Shown: positions 16,415-24,239 of the stretch, piece after piece | Layout of the letters: every line of letters starts with the position of its first letter | Position numbering within the stretch: the first letter of the stretch is position 1 | Assembly: GCF_900116905.1 (NCBI RefSeq) | Contig: NZ_FPCG01000003.1 | Coordinates: 62,001 to 126,000 of the forward strand | Direction: 5' to 3' | Length of the DNA: 64,000 nt | Source: Micrococcus terreus | GTDB taxonomy: Bacteria; Actinomycetota; Actinomycetes; Actinomycetales; Micrococcaceae | Made by a program: the position numbers and the translations under genes | The notes under the pieces: model-generated | Seen by the model: only the letters and a program-made list of their open reading frames with translations | What the model was told of the DNA's origin: nothing | The model's database searches: none

Positions 16415-16437
16415 CTATGGTACCGGAATGGTACCGG
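16415..16437 (-). promoter_or_regulatory. Direct-repeat operator of the Doc antitoxin operon
   Basis: On the minus strand CCGGTACCAT occurs twice, 11 bp apart, each centred on the palindrome GGTACC, and ends 5 bp from the antitoxin ATG. One-turn spacing fits cooperative binding of ribbon-helix-helix dimers. Confidence 0.6.
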
Positions 16438-16473
16438 TGGGTCCGTGCCCATCTGCACCACGCGCAGGTGCCC

Positions 16474-17055
16474 TCACACCTCGCAGGAGACCCAGGGGCC
16501 GAGGCGGTCGGTGAGGTGCTCGTCGGTGGTGAAGGCGACGACGTCGTAGCCGCCCCGGCCTGCACCCTGGTCGCGACGGCGTGAGCCCCAGTTCTCCCGG
16601 TACTCGAGCACGGCCAGCTCCTCGTCCACCACGGTGATCACCACGGAGCGGGCGCCCGGCCGCTGGAGGTGGACCACGGCGGTGCGGGCGTCGTCCCGGT
16701 GGAGCCGCCCCACCAGCAGGCTGCCCTGCGGCGTGGGCGTGAGGTCCGCGCGCAGCAGCCCTAGATCCTGCAGGCGCTGCAGCTCGGCGGGGTCCTTCTG
16801 CGCGGACCGGGCGCCGCCCCAGGCGGCGCGTTCCAGGGCGAGCAGGGACCGCTGCGGCAGCGGTTCCAGCGGGGGAGTCAGGGGCTTCCAGACGGCGGCG
16901 GGAGACTCGGCATGGATGCTCGCCCAGTCCGGTGCGAGGGAGCGTGGTGACGGCGCGGGGTCGCCGTGACGCCGTGCCAGGCCCTCCACCTCACGCACCC
17001 AGCCGGGGCGGAACCGAGCGGGCATCCCGGAGGTCCCCACGACGTGGCCGGCCAC
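16474..17055 (-). CDS. Hypothetical protein
   Basis: 193 residues from GTG 17055. The middle contains a helical PQRSLLALERAAWGG segment and a basic region; the C-terminus has beta-rich TAVVHLQRPGARSVVITVV and DEELAVLEYRE. No family recognised. It starts 3 bp after the stop of the decayed membrane gene upstream, so the two formed one operon. No signal or membrane segment. Confidence 0.6.
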   Translation of the reverse strand: MAGHVVGTSGMPARFRPGWVREVEGLARRHGDPAPSPRSLAPDWASIHAESPAAVWKPLTPPLEPLPQRSLLALERAAWGGARSAQKDPAELQRLQDLGLLRADLTPTPQGSLLVGRLHRDDARTAVVHLQRPGARSVVITVVDEELAVLEYRENWGSRRRDQGAGRGGYDVVAFTTDEHLTDRLGPWVSCEV

Positions 17056-17058
17056 CGC

Positions 17059-17310
17059 TCAGGCCAGTCCGCCGAAGAAGCACACGGCCCATGAGATCCC
17101 GCTGGAGGTGGTGGGGCCATGAGGTGCGAGCGCGAGAGAGATCGGTTCCGTCAGGCCCATCAGCACCAGCCCCGCACCGATGAGCACGAGTCCGGGCCCC
17201 AGGTGGCCGGCGTAGATCCCCGGGCGGGATAGCTAGCGGCGGTTCCAGCCGGCTTAGGCGCCCCAGCCGCCGATCAGGAACAGCACCCCGGCCAGCGCGA
17301 ACGCGATCAT
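17059..17310 (-). pseudogene. Small membrane protein with two in-frame stops
   Basis: From ATG 17310, preceded by GGAGGG, a single frame reads MIAFALAGVLFLIGGWGA, then TAA (codon 19), AGWNRR, then TAG (codon 26), then about 55 more sensible residues including YAGHLGPGLVLIGAGLVL and a final hydrophobic helix before TGA at 17059. Membrane-protein composition is preserved on both sides of the stops, so this is one gene of about 83 codons broken by two point mutations. The downstream gene starts 3 bp beyond. Confidence 0.65.
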
Positions 17311-17447
17311 GTGCATCCCTCCGCTCGGCGTCAGACGGCTGCGCCCAGAACAGGCGCGGCCCGGCTCCACGGTAGCGGCTGCGGCGGTGGTGCGTCGTCG
17401 GGATGTCCCAGAGAACTGTTGTCACGCGTACTCGCCATGTCCTACGA

Positions 17448-17465
17448 TGTACTCAAACGAGTACA
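17448..17465. promoter_or_regulatory. Inverted repeat upstream of the tcuA-like gene
   Basis: TGTACTC-AAAC-GAGTACA is a perfect 7-bp inverted repeat 41 bp before the start codon, in the range expected for a GntR-family dimer site. The GntR gene at 19175 is the natural candidate. Confidence 0.6.
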
Positions 17466-17506
17466 CATGTATTCATCACCCTGAACCACAGACCCGGAGG
17501 ACCACC

Positions 17507-18985
17507 ATGGCCGGAACAGACCAGAAGCTCGATGCAGATGTGATCGTGGTCGGAGGTGGCAACGCCGGCTTCTCCGCCGCGCACGCCGCCGCCACCCGTG
17601 GCCGCAAGGTCATCCTGCTGGAGCGCGGCACCGATGAGATGGCCGGCGGCAACAGCTACTACACCGCCGGTGCCACCCGCATCATCCACGACGGCCTGGA
17701 GGACCTGCAGAAGTTCATCGAGCACGACGACCGTCACGACCGCTCCGAGGTCCCGCCGTACACCATCGAGGACTACCGCTCGGACATGGAGCGCGTCACC
17801 GAGGGCCGCACGGACAAGGACCTGATGGAGGTGCTGATCAAGGAGTCACGGCCCACCCTGGAGTGGCTGCACTCGCTGGGTCTGAAGTACCGCCTGATGT
17901 ACGAGCGCCAGGCCTACGAGCGTGAGGACGGCGGGTTCCTGTTCTGGGGCGGACTGCATGTGGGCAACGTCGGCGGCGGCGAGGGCCTGATCGCCGACCA
18001 CACCCGCGTGGCGAAGGAGCTGGGCACGGACATCCGCTACGGCCACCGTGCGCGCCGGCTGATCGTGGAGGACGGCAAGGTCGTGGGTGTGGTGGCTGAG
18101 GTGGACGGCCAGGAGGTCGAGCTGCGCGCCGAGTCGGTCATCATGACTGCGGGCGGCTTCGAGGCCAGCCCCGAGCTGCGCGCCAAGTACATGGGCGAGG
18201 CCTGGAAGAACGCCAAGGTCCGCGGCACCCCGTACAACGTGGGCGACATGATCGAGGCCGCACTTCAGATCGGCGCGGCACCCGGTGGCGACTTCACCAC
18301 CTGCCACTCCATCCAGTGGGACGCCGAGCACCCCCAGAACGACTCCAACCGCGAGCTGACCAACCGTCTGTCCCGCCAGTCCTACCCGCTGGGCATCCTG
18401 GTCAACAAGGAGGGCAAGCGGTTCCTGGACGAGGGCGCCGACTACCGCAACTACACCTACGCCAAGTACGGAAAGGTGGTCCTGGAGCAGCCCGACGCCT
18501 TCGCCTACCAGGTGTTCGACGCCGATCTGCGTCCCATGGTCCGCAAGGAGGACTACGAGATGCCCGGCGTCTCCGTCCACGAGGCCGACACCCTGGAGGA
18601 GCTGGCGGACAAGATCCAGGTGGACAAGGACGCGTTCCTCAAGACGGTCCAGGACTACAACGAGAACATCAACGAGGACGCCGAGTACGACCCCAACACC
18701 CTGGACGGCCGCTCCTCGAACGTCACCCCGCCGAAGTCGCACTGGGCCCAGGCCCTGGACCGCGGACCGTTCTACGCCTACCCCGTCACCTGCGGCATCA
18801 CCTTCACCTTCGGTGGCGTCAAGACGGACACCCACGGCCGCGTGCTCAACGAGTCCGGCGCGCACATCGAGGGACTGTACGCAGCCGGTGAGATGCTGGG
18901 CGGCCTGTTCAGCATCAACTACCCTGGCGGTGCCGGCCTGGCCGCGGGCATGACCTTCGGCCGCCGGGCGGGCTCCCTCGCCTGA
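17507..18985 (+). CDS. tcuA: FAD-dependent tricarballylate dehydrogenase-like flavoprotein
   Basis: 492 residues from ATG 17507 (CGGAGG site). The N-terminal FAD site is DVIVVGGGNAGFSAAHAAA with a LLERG second acidic residue. The fumarate-reductase-type catalytic region and the C-terminal GLYAAGEMLGGLFSINYPGGAGLAAGMTFGRRAG FAD loop are intact (shown here in part: GAGLAAGMTFGRRAG). It resembles TcuA, which oxidises tricarballylate to cis-aconitate. The neighbouring TctCBA transporter and citrate-type two-component system support a tricarboxylate role. No TcuB electron-transfer gene is nearby. Related 3-ketosteroid or fumarate reductases are the alternative. Confidence 0.82.
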   Translation: MAGTDQKLDADVIVVGGGNAGFSAAHAAATRGRKVILLERGTDEMAGGNSYYTAGATRIIHDGLEDLQKFIEHDDRHDRSEVPPYTIEDYRSDMERVTEGRTDKDLMEVLIKESRPTLEWLHSLGLKYRLMYERQAYEREDGGFLFWGGLHVGNVGGGEGLIADHTRVAKELGTDIRYGHRARRLIVEDGKVVGVVAEVDGQEVELRAESVIMTAGGFEASPELRAKYMGEAWKNAKVRGTPYNVGDMIEAALQIGAAPGGDFTTCHSIQWDAEHPQNDSNRELTNRLSRQSYPLGILVNKEGKRFLDEGADYRNYTYAKYGKVVLEQPDAFAYQVFDADLRPMVRKEDYEMPGVSVHEADTLEELADKIQVDKDAFLKTVQDYNENINEDAEYDPNTLDGRSSNVTPPKSHWAQALDRGPFYAYPVTCGITFTFGGVKTDTHGRVLNESGAHIEGLYAAGEMLGGLFSINYPGGAGLAAGMTFGRRAGSLA

Positions 18986-19019
18986 TCGGCTGACCTGCTC
19001 GACCGGTCCGAACAGACCA

Positions 19020-19059
19020 GGACGGCGCACCCCTGCGGCACTGCGGGGGTGCGCCGTCC
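19020..19059 (+). terminator. Terminator after the tcuA-like gene
   Basis: A 17-bp inverted repeat with one G-U pair (left arm 19020-19036, GGACGGCGCACCCCTGC; right arm 19043-19059). A second small hairpin, GGCCGGT-CAGA-ACCGGCC, follows at 19076-19093. Confidence 0.85.
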
Positions 19060-19105
19060 GTTCGGTTCCGGTTGAGGCCGGTCAGAACCGGCCAGGTCAC
19101 AGACC

Positions 19106-19120
19106 TTCCCGACGACGGCC
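19106..19120 (+). repeat. Copy 4 of the TTCCCGACGACGGCC motif
   Basis: An exact 15-bp copy 13 bp after the GGCCGGT hairpin and before the GntR gene. Confidence 0.8.
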
Positions 19121-19174
19121 ACCTTCCACCCAGCGCACCGCACCTTCCGCACGAGTCACCCGAGAGACGAGCCG

Positions 19175-19840
19175 ATGACAGCCAAGCATGACCGCGACAG
19201 CATCTTCAGTGCCCTGCGCGATCAGATCCTGCGCGGCGAACTCACCGCCGGCACCCTGCTGCGTGAGGTGGCGCTGGGGGAGCGGTTCGGGGTCTCCCGG
19301 ACGCCGGTGCGGGACGCGCTGATCCGGCTGGAGGAGGCCGGGCTGATCGTGCGCACCGGTCGCGGGCTCGAGGTGCGCGGGGTGGACCCGCAGGCCGTGG
19401 TGCAGGTGTATGACATGCGGATCCTGCTGGAGGAGGAGGTGGCCGGACAGGCTGCCGAGAACCGTTCGATCAACGATCTGCTCAAGCTCGAGGCCCTGCT
19501 GGAGCGCGACCAGCGGATCGAGGACCGCTCGGACAGCACCCTGATCCAGGCCAACCTGGAGTTCCACCGTGCGGTCTGGGACGCCGCCGCGAACCCCATC
19601 CTGATCGACCTGCTCCAGCGGCTGGACGGCCACCTGGTGCACGCCCCGCGCTCCACGCTCTCGGTGGACGGCCGCTGGGAGGAGTCCCTGGTGGAGCACG
19701 CCGCCCTGGTGGACGCCCTGCGCAGTCGGGACCGCGAGCAGGCCCGTGCGATCGCCCGCCGCCACTTCGAACAGGCCCGCACCCTGCGCCTGAGCCTGCT
19801 GCGCCAACTGGTCGCCAGCGAATCCGTCCGCGACCTCTGA
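19175..19840 (+). CDS. GntR-family (FCD) transcriptional regulator
   Basis: 221 residues. The winged HTH includes LRDQILRGELTAGTLLREV and ERFGVSRTPVRDALIRLEEAGL, the GntR signature. The all-helical FCD effector domain follows, with DMRILLEEEVAGQAA, NLEFHRAVWDAAANPIL (metal-binding Asp/His) and EHAALVDALRSRD. FCD regulators bind organic acids and usually repress catabolic genes. Placement after tcuA and near the transporter suggests it controls tricarboxylate use; the 17448 inverted repeat is the likely site. Confidence 0.88.
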   Translation: MTAKHDRDSIFSALRDQILRGELTAGTLLREVALGERFGVSRTPVRDALIRLEEAGLIVRTGRGLEVRGVDPQAVVQVYDMRILLEEEVAGQAAENRSINDLLKLEALLERDQRIEDRSDSTLIQANLEFHRAVWDAAANPILIDLLQRLDGHLVHAPRSTLSVDGRWEESLVEHAALVDALRSRDREQARAIARRHFEQARTLRLSLLRQLVASESVRDL

Positions 19841-19848
19841 GAACCCGC

Positions 19849-19932
19849 ATCACCCCCTGATCACCCCCTGATCACGTGTACGACGCAGACAGAGACACGC
19901 CGATGAACACCACATCCGTCGTACACGTGATC
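19849..19932. terminator. Bidirectional terminator region with direct and inverted repeats
   Basis: ATCACCCCCTG is repeated in tandem at 19849-19859 and 19860-19870. A perfect 16-bp inverted repeat (19870-19885 and 19917-19932, GATCACGTGTACGACG) encloses a 31-nt loop. It lies between the convergent ends of the GntR and response-regulator genes, so a terminator for both is likely. The long loop is unusual. Confidence 0.6.
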
Positions 19933-19939
19933 TGAGAAG

Positions 19940-20737
19940 TCAGCCGGTCCAGAGGTAGCGGTGCTCGGGGCGGCCGGTCGCACCGTACTTGGGCCGCAGC
20001 TGCGCCAGTCCGCGCGTGCTCAGGAAGTCCAGGTACCGCCGCGCACTCACCCGGGACACCCCGCACGCCTCGGCCACCTCGCGCGCGGAGAGGTCCACAC
20101 CCGGCCCGGGCTCCTGCAGGGCCTGCGCCACCCGCTGCAGGGTAGGCGCCGAGAACCCCTTGGGCAGCCGCGCGGCCAGCTCCGCCAGCCCCGCCTCGCC
20201 GGCGCCGGCACCGGCCACAGCATTCCCGACGGCGGCTCCCTCACCTGAGGCGCCCGCCTCGCCCAGGGCGCCCCGTCCGGTCACGCCGCGCACCAGTAGG
20301 TCGATCTCGGCCTGGTCGAGCGCATCGGCGGCATCGTCCGCGCCCACAGTGTCAGTGCTCTCAGCGGCGGCGAACTGCTCGGCGAACTCGCGCAGGCGCG
20401 CGTCGAACTCCTCGCGGCTGAAGGGCTTGACCAGGTAGCCGTCCACCCCGTGGCCGATCGCCCGGCGCACGGTGTCCCGCTCGCTCGCGGCAGTCACCAT
20501 GATCACCGCCGTGTCCTGCCCGCGCCGGCGCAGCTCCTGCAGCACGTCCACCCCGCTGCGGTCCGGCAGGTGCACGTCCAGCAGCACCAGGTCCACCTCG
20601 TGCTGCTCCAGGAACTCGAGCACGGGCTGTCCTCGTTCCAGGACACCGGCCACCTCGAACCCGTCCAGGGCCTCCACGAACCGCCGGTGCATCCCGGCCA
20701 CAGCGAAGTCGTCGTCCACGATCAGCGTGCGGATCAT
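19940..20737 (-). CDS. CitB/DctR-type response regulator
   Basis: 265 residues from ATG 20737. The receiver domain has the acidic pair (IVDDDF), phospho-acceptor Asp54 in LVLLDVHLPDRSG, a conserved Thr (VMVTA in the form MVTAASERD) and Lys in YLVKPFSREEF. An Ala/Gly-rich linker follows. The C-terminal winged HTH contains LSAREVAEACGVSRVSARR and YLDFLSTRGLAQ, as in CitB/DpiA. It starts 4 bp after the sensor kinase stop. It probably activates the divergent tctCBA operon when citrate or a related acid is sensed. Confidence 0.88.
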   Translation of the reverse strand: MIRTLIVDDDFAVAGMHRRFVEALDGFEVAGVLERGQPVLEFLEQHEVDLVLLDVHLPDRSGVDVLQELRRRGQDTAVIMVTAASERDTVRRAIGHGVDGYLVKPFSREEFDARLREFAEQFAAAESTDTVGADDAADALDQAEIDLLVRGVTGRGALGEAGASGEGAAVGNAVAGAGAGEAGLAELAARLPKGFSAPTLQRVAQALQEPGPGVDLSAREVAEACGVSRVSARRYLDFLSTRGLAQLRPKYGATGRPEHRYLWTG

Positions 20738-20741
20738 GTCC

Positions 20742-22406
20742 TCATTCTCCCCTCTCGGGCCGCCCGGGCCACGCCGCCGTGAACCGCGCCCCACCCAGAG
20801 GCGAGGTCTCAACGTCCACCTGACCGAGCCGACGTCGGACGATCCTGTCCACCAGGGCCAGCCCGATCCCGCGCCCGCCTGCCGGAACAGCGTCGGACCG
20901 CCCGTCGGCGTCCTGCTTGGTGGAGGCCCCCCAGCGGAACACTTCGCGTGCCACGGCCGGGTCCACACCGGGTCCGGAGTCGTCCACGCGCACGGTGGTG
21001 CCGCCGGCTCCGGCGTCCATGTGCAGCTGGACCTGGCCGCCGTCACCCGCGGCCTCGATCGCATTGGTCAGCAGGTTCGCCACCACGGTCAAAGTGTCCT
21101 CATCCGAGCGCCATCCGGCACGGACGTGGGAGTCCTCTGCCACGGACAGCCCGACGCCGGCCTCCCTGGCTGCCGCGGTCTGCGCACCCACCAGCGCGGT
21201 GAGAGAGGGATCCTCCAGATCCACGGGGCCGGCCGTGCTGCGGGTGCCGGTCAGGCTGCGCACGTACTGCTGGGCCTCGTCCGCCTCCCCGAGGGAGAGC
21301 AGCCCGGAGATGACGTGGAGGCGGTTGGAGAACTCGTGGGTCTGGGCGCGCAGGGTCTCGGCCAGGCTGCGCTGACCCTCCAGTTCCCGCACGGTGTTCT
21401 CCAGCTCGGTGCGGTCCTGCAGGGTGAGGGTGCGCCCGGCGGGGCGGCCGTCGATCAACGCGGGACGCAGGCGGGCCACCAGGATGCGCTCGCCGGCCAG
21501 CAGCAGGGTGGTGGAATCAGTGGAGTCAGGGGACTCGGGGGAGTCCGCCGACTGAGCCACCCCGGACGCCCCAGCGCCAGCCAGGAGCGCACCCACATCC
21601 CCCTCGAACACCTCCCGCGCCGGGCGACCCTCCGCCGTCACATCGGACGGCAGATCGAGCAGCCGCCGGGCCTCGTCGTTCAACAGGGTCACCACGCCGC
21701 GCTCGTCCACGCCCACCACGCCGTCGCCCACGCTGTGCAGCAGGGCCTCGCGGGACTGATGCAGGGCGGCCATCTGCTCCGGCTCCGCCCCGTAGATCCG
21801 TGTGCGCACGTACCGGGCGGCCAGCGCCGCAGCCGCTGTCCCCAACGCGGCGGCGCCGAGCACCCAGGGCGCGAAGCCGAGCACCACGGCCAACAGGTCC
21901 CCGCGGATCTCGGACTGCTGCACGCCCACCGAGACGGTGCCCACCACCTCATCCCCGTCCCACACGGGCACCTTGGACCGGAACGTCACCCCGAGCGGGC
22001 CCTCCTCCGTCCCACGGAACGTCTCCCCGCCGCGCACCGGTCCGTGGTCGGAGGACACCGGCCGCCCGATCTGCTCCGGATCAGGGTGCGCCACCCGCAG
22101 TCCGTCCCGGTCGGCCACCACCACGAACGCCACCCCGGCGGCACGCTGGGCCAGGCGGGCGATCGGCTGGATGTGCTCAGAGCCCTCGGGCTCGTTGATC
22201 CACCGCACCACCTCCCGGTTCTGCGCCATCTCCTCGGCCACGGTGTGCACCTGTTCGAACGCCAGCTCCCGGGTGCGCACATCCTCGAACCGCAGCACCA
22301 CCAACGCCACCGCCAGAACGGAGAACAGCACGATCGCCAACTGGAGCAGCAGCAGTCGCAGCCGCATGCTGCGCCTCAGCCGGCCACGCTCCCGGGTGGG
22401 ATTCAT
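20742..22406 (-). CDS. CitA/DcuS-type sensor histidine kinase
   Basis: 554 residues. Membrane helix about 15-38, extracytoplasmic PAS (PDC) domain to about 170, second helix near 175-197, then a cytoplasmic PAS around GDGVVGVDERGVVTLLND, a SpoOB-type phosphoacceptor RAQTHEFSNRLHVISGLLSLG (key His357) and a HATPase with NLLTNAIEA, DSGPGV and GRGIGLALV. This is the CitA/DcuS family that senses citrate or C4-dicarboxylates outside the cell. Co-transcribed with the response regulator and divergent from tctC. Confidence 0.9.
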   Translation of the reverse strand: MNPTRERGRLRRSMRLRLLLLQLAIVLFSVLAVALVVLRFEDVRTRELAFEQVHTVAEEMAQNREVVRWINEPEGSEHIQPIARLAQRAAGVAFVVVADRDGLRVAHPDPEQIGRPVSSDHGPVRGGETFRGTEEGPLGVTFRSKVPVWDGDEVVGTVSVGVQQSEIRGDLLAVVLGFAPWVLGAAALGTAAAALAARYVRTRIYGAEPEQMAALHQSREALLHSVGDGVVGVDERGVVTLLNDEARRLLDLPSDVTAEGRPAREVFEGDVGALLAGAGASGVAQSADSPESPDSTDSTTLLLAGERILVARLRPALIDGRPAGRTLTLQDRTELENTVRELEGQRSLAETLRAQTHEFSNRLHVISGLLSLGEADEAQQYVRSLTGTRSTAGPVDLEDPSLTALVGAQTAAAREAGVGLSVAEDSHVRAGWRSDEDTLTVVANLLTNAIEAAGDGGQVQLHMDAGAGGTTVRVDDSGPGVDPAVAREVFRWGASTKQDADGRSDAVPAGGRGIGLALVDRIVRRRLGQVDVETSPLGGARFTAAWPGRPERGE

Positions 22407-22586
22407 GCCCTGTCTCCCGCCGTCGTCGTTGTTCTCGCTGTTGTTCCTATTGTCAGAACTTTCTTAACCCCCACTTATGACCACAACCCCGTCCGGCCTG
22501 GAAAGCCGCGCGGCGCCCTGTCACCGTAGTGATCCAGACCACAGCTGCCTGTGGTCCATGTCATCACTTCGAGAGTACGGAATCCC

Positions 22587-23570
22587 ATGAGTTCAAGGAC
22601 AGTCAAGCGCACGATCCTCGGCGTGGCCGCGGCCGGCGTCGTCGGTCTGGCGTTGGTGAACGCGGCGTCGGACGGCGGTGAGGCCACGGCGCGCGCCAAG
22701 CTGGTGCTGATGGCCCCCGCGGCGCCCGGCGGCGGTTGGGACGGGTTCGCCCGCGAGTCCCAGCAGGCGATCAAGGCCGGCGGCATCTCCAACAACGTCC
22801 AGGTGGTCAACGTCCCGGGTGCGGGCGGGACCATCGGGCTGGGCCAGTTCGCCCAGATGGAGGGCCGTTCGGACATGCTGATGGTCACCGGCGGCGTGAT
22901 GGTCGGCGCGGTGGAGCTGGCCGATTCCGGCGTCTCCCTGGACCAGGTCCAGCCCGTGGCCCGCCTGGCGGATGACTACGCCGCGCTCGTGGTGCCCGCG
23001 GACTCCGAGTTCCAGACCCTGGACGACTTCATCGAGGCGTGGAAGCAGGACCCGGGCGGCACCTCCATCTCCGGCGGCTCCCTGGGCTCGATCGACCACC
23101 TGCTCACCGGACTGGTGGCCGAAGAGGTGGGGATCGACCCGGCTGACACCAACTACATCGCCTACTCCGGCGGCGGCGAGGCACTGACCTCCATGCTCTC
23201 CGGCACCACGGTGGGCGGGATGTCCGGCTACAACGAGGTGGCCGACCAGGTGGAGGCCGGCATGCTGCGTGCGCTGGCGATCTCCTCCGAGGAGCGACTG
23301 CCCGGCGTGGACGTGCCCACGTTCAAGGAGCAGGGCGTGGATGCGGTCATGGCGAACTGGCGTGGACTGGCCGCCGCCCCCGGTGTGGAGGGCGAGGAGC
23401 TGACCGAGCTGATGGAGATCGTGGACGAGTACCGCCAGACGGACGAGTGGAAGGACTCCCTCGAGCGCAACAGCTGGACGGACAGCTACATGGTGGGTGA
23501 TGAGTTCGAGGCGTTCCTGGAGGACGAGATCGAGCGCACCCAGGAGATCGTGGAAGGACTCGGACTGTGA
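22587..23570 (+). CDS. tctC: Tripartite tricarboxylate transporter, binding protein TctC
   Basis: 327 residues from ATG 22587. Signal peptide RTILGVAAAGVVGLALVNA without a lipobox. The mature protein has the Bug/TctC pattern: LMAPAAPGGGWDGFARESQQ near the start, VPGAGGTIGLGQF, and GGSLGSIDHLLTGLV. It captures tricarboxylates outside the membrane and passes them to TctAB. Its GTGA overlap with tctB shows translational coupling. The 180-bp gap to the sensor kinase gene should hold regulated promoters. Confidence 0.9.
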   Translation: MSSRTVKRTILGVAAAGVVGLALVNAASDGGEATARAKLVLMAPAAPGGGWDGFARESQQAIKAGGISNNVQVVNVPGAGGTIGLGQFAQMEGRSDMLMVTGGVMVGAVELADSGVSLDQVQPVARLADDYAALVVPADSEFQTLDDFIEAWKQDPGGTSISGGSLGSIDHLLTGLVAEEVGIDPADTNYIAYSGGGEALTSMLSGTTVGGMSGYNEVADQVEAGMLRALAISSEERLPGVDVPTFKEQGVDAVMANWRGLAAAPGVEGEELTELMEIVDEYRQTDEWKDSLERNSWTDSYMVGDEFEAFLEDEIERTQEIVEGLGL

Positions 23571-24238
23571 GCACAGTGAGCACTGAACAAGAGCAGCTTC
23601 CCGACGACGCCCCGGTGCCTCCCGCACCCCAGCCACCTTCGAAGTCGGAGGGCACGTTCTGGACCGGGCGCAGTGAGATCATCATGCCGATCCTGGTCGC
23701 CGGGATCGCCACCTGGCTGGCCGTCGAGACGGCCACCATGAACGTGATGGGGACCTCGGTCCCCGGGCCGCAGTTCTTCCCGACGATCGTGTGCGTGGTC
23801 CTGTTCGCCGTGGCCATCCTGCACGCCATCCAGATCCTGCGCGCCCCGCACCCGGCGGACCCCACGGATGATGCTGAGAACGCGGACATCTCCTCGGACC
23901 TGCTCGGTGACCTGGCCAACGCCACGGAACGGGGCCGTCGTCGTATTGCCGGACAGAACCCGGAGGCCAAGCTCCCGGAGGACTGGAAGACGTACACGGA
24001 CTGGAAGACCGTGGGCATGGTGGTGGGGGGGATCGCCGTGTTCATCCTGGTCCTGCCGTTCCTGGGCTGGATCCTCTCCGCGGCGGGACTGTTCTGGATC
24101 GTCTGCCGCGCCCTGGGCTCTCAGCGCGGGCTGTTCGACATCAGCGTCTCGCTGGTGTTCGCCTCCATCATCCAGTTGGCGTTCAACGCCGGCCTGGGAC
24201 TGAACCTGCCCTCGGGCTTCCTGGAAGGACTGCTCTGA
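23567..24238 (+). CDS. tctB: Tripartite tricarboxylate transporter, small membrane protein TctB
   Basis: 223 residues from GTG 23567. Four membrane segments, with the first following an acidic Pro-rich N-terminus, and the typical GPQFFPTIVCVVLF stretch near the second. A ~60-residue cytoplasmic loop lies between helices two and three. TctB is the small membrane subunit. It overlaps tctC by four bases, and its stop is one base before tctA. Confidence 0.88.
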   Translation: MSTVSTEQEQLPDDAPVPPAPQPPSKSEGTFWTGRSEIIMPILVAGIATWLAVETATMNVMGTSVPGPQFFPTIVCVVLFAVAILHAIQILRAPHPADPTDDAENADISSDLLGDLANATERGRRRIAGQNPEAKLPEDWKTYTDWKTVGMVVGGIAVFILVLPFLGWILSAAGLFWIVCRALGSQRGLFDISVSLVFASIIQLAFNAGLGLNLPSGFLEGLL

Positions 24239-24239
24239 C

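Noticed and set aside
17059-17310. Stop-codon recoding in the broken membrane gene
   Set aside because: Two different stops (TAA and TAG) within eight codons and no recoding element visible; decay or error is simpler.
20630-20646. TGTCCTCGTTCCAGGACA-like sequence in the response regulator
   Set aside because: It lies inside a coding region and the CGAGGAC arm is broken (CCAGGAC), so it was not counted as an operator.
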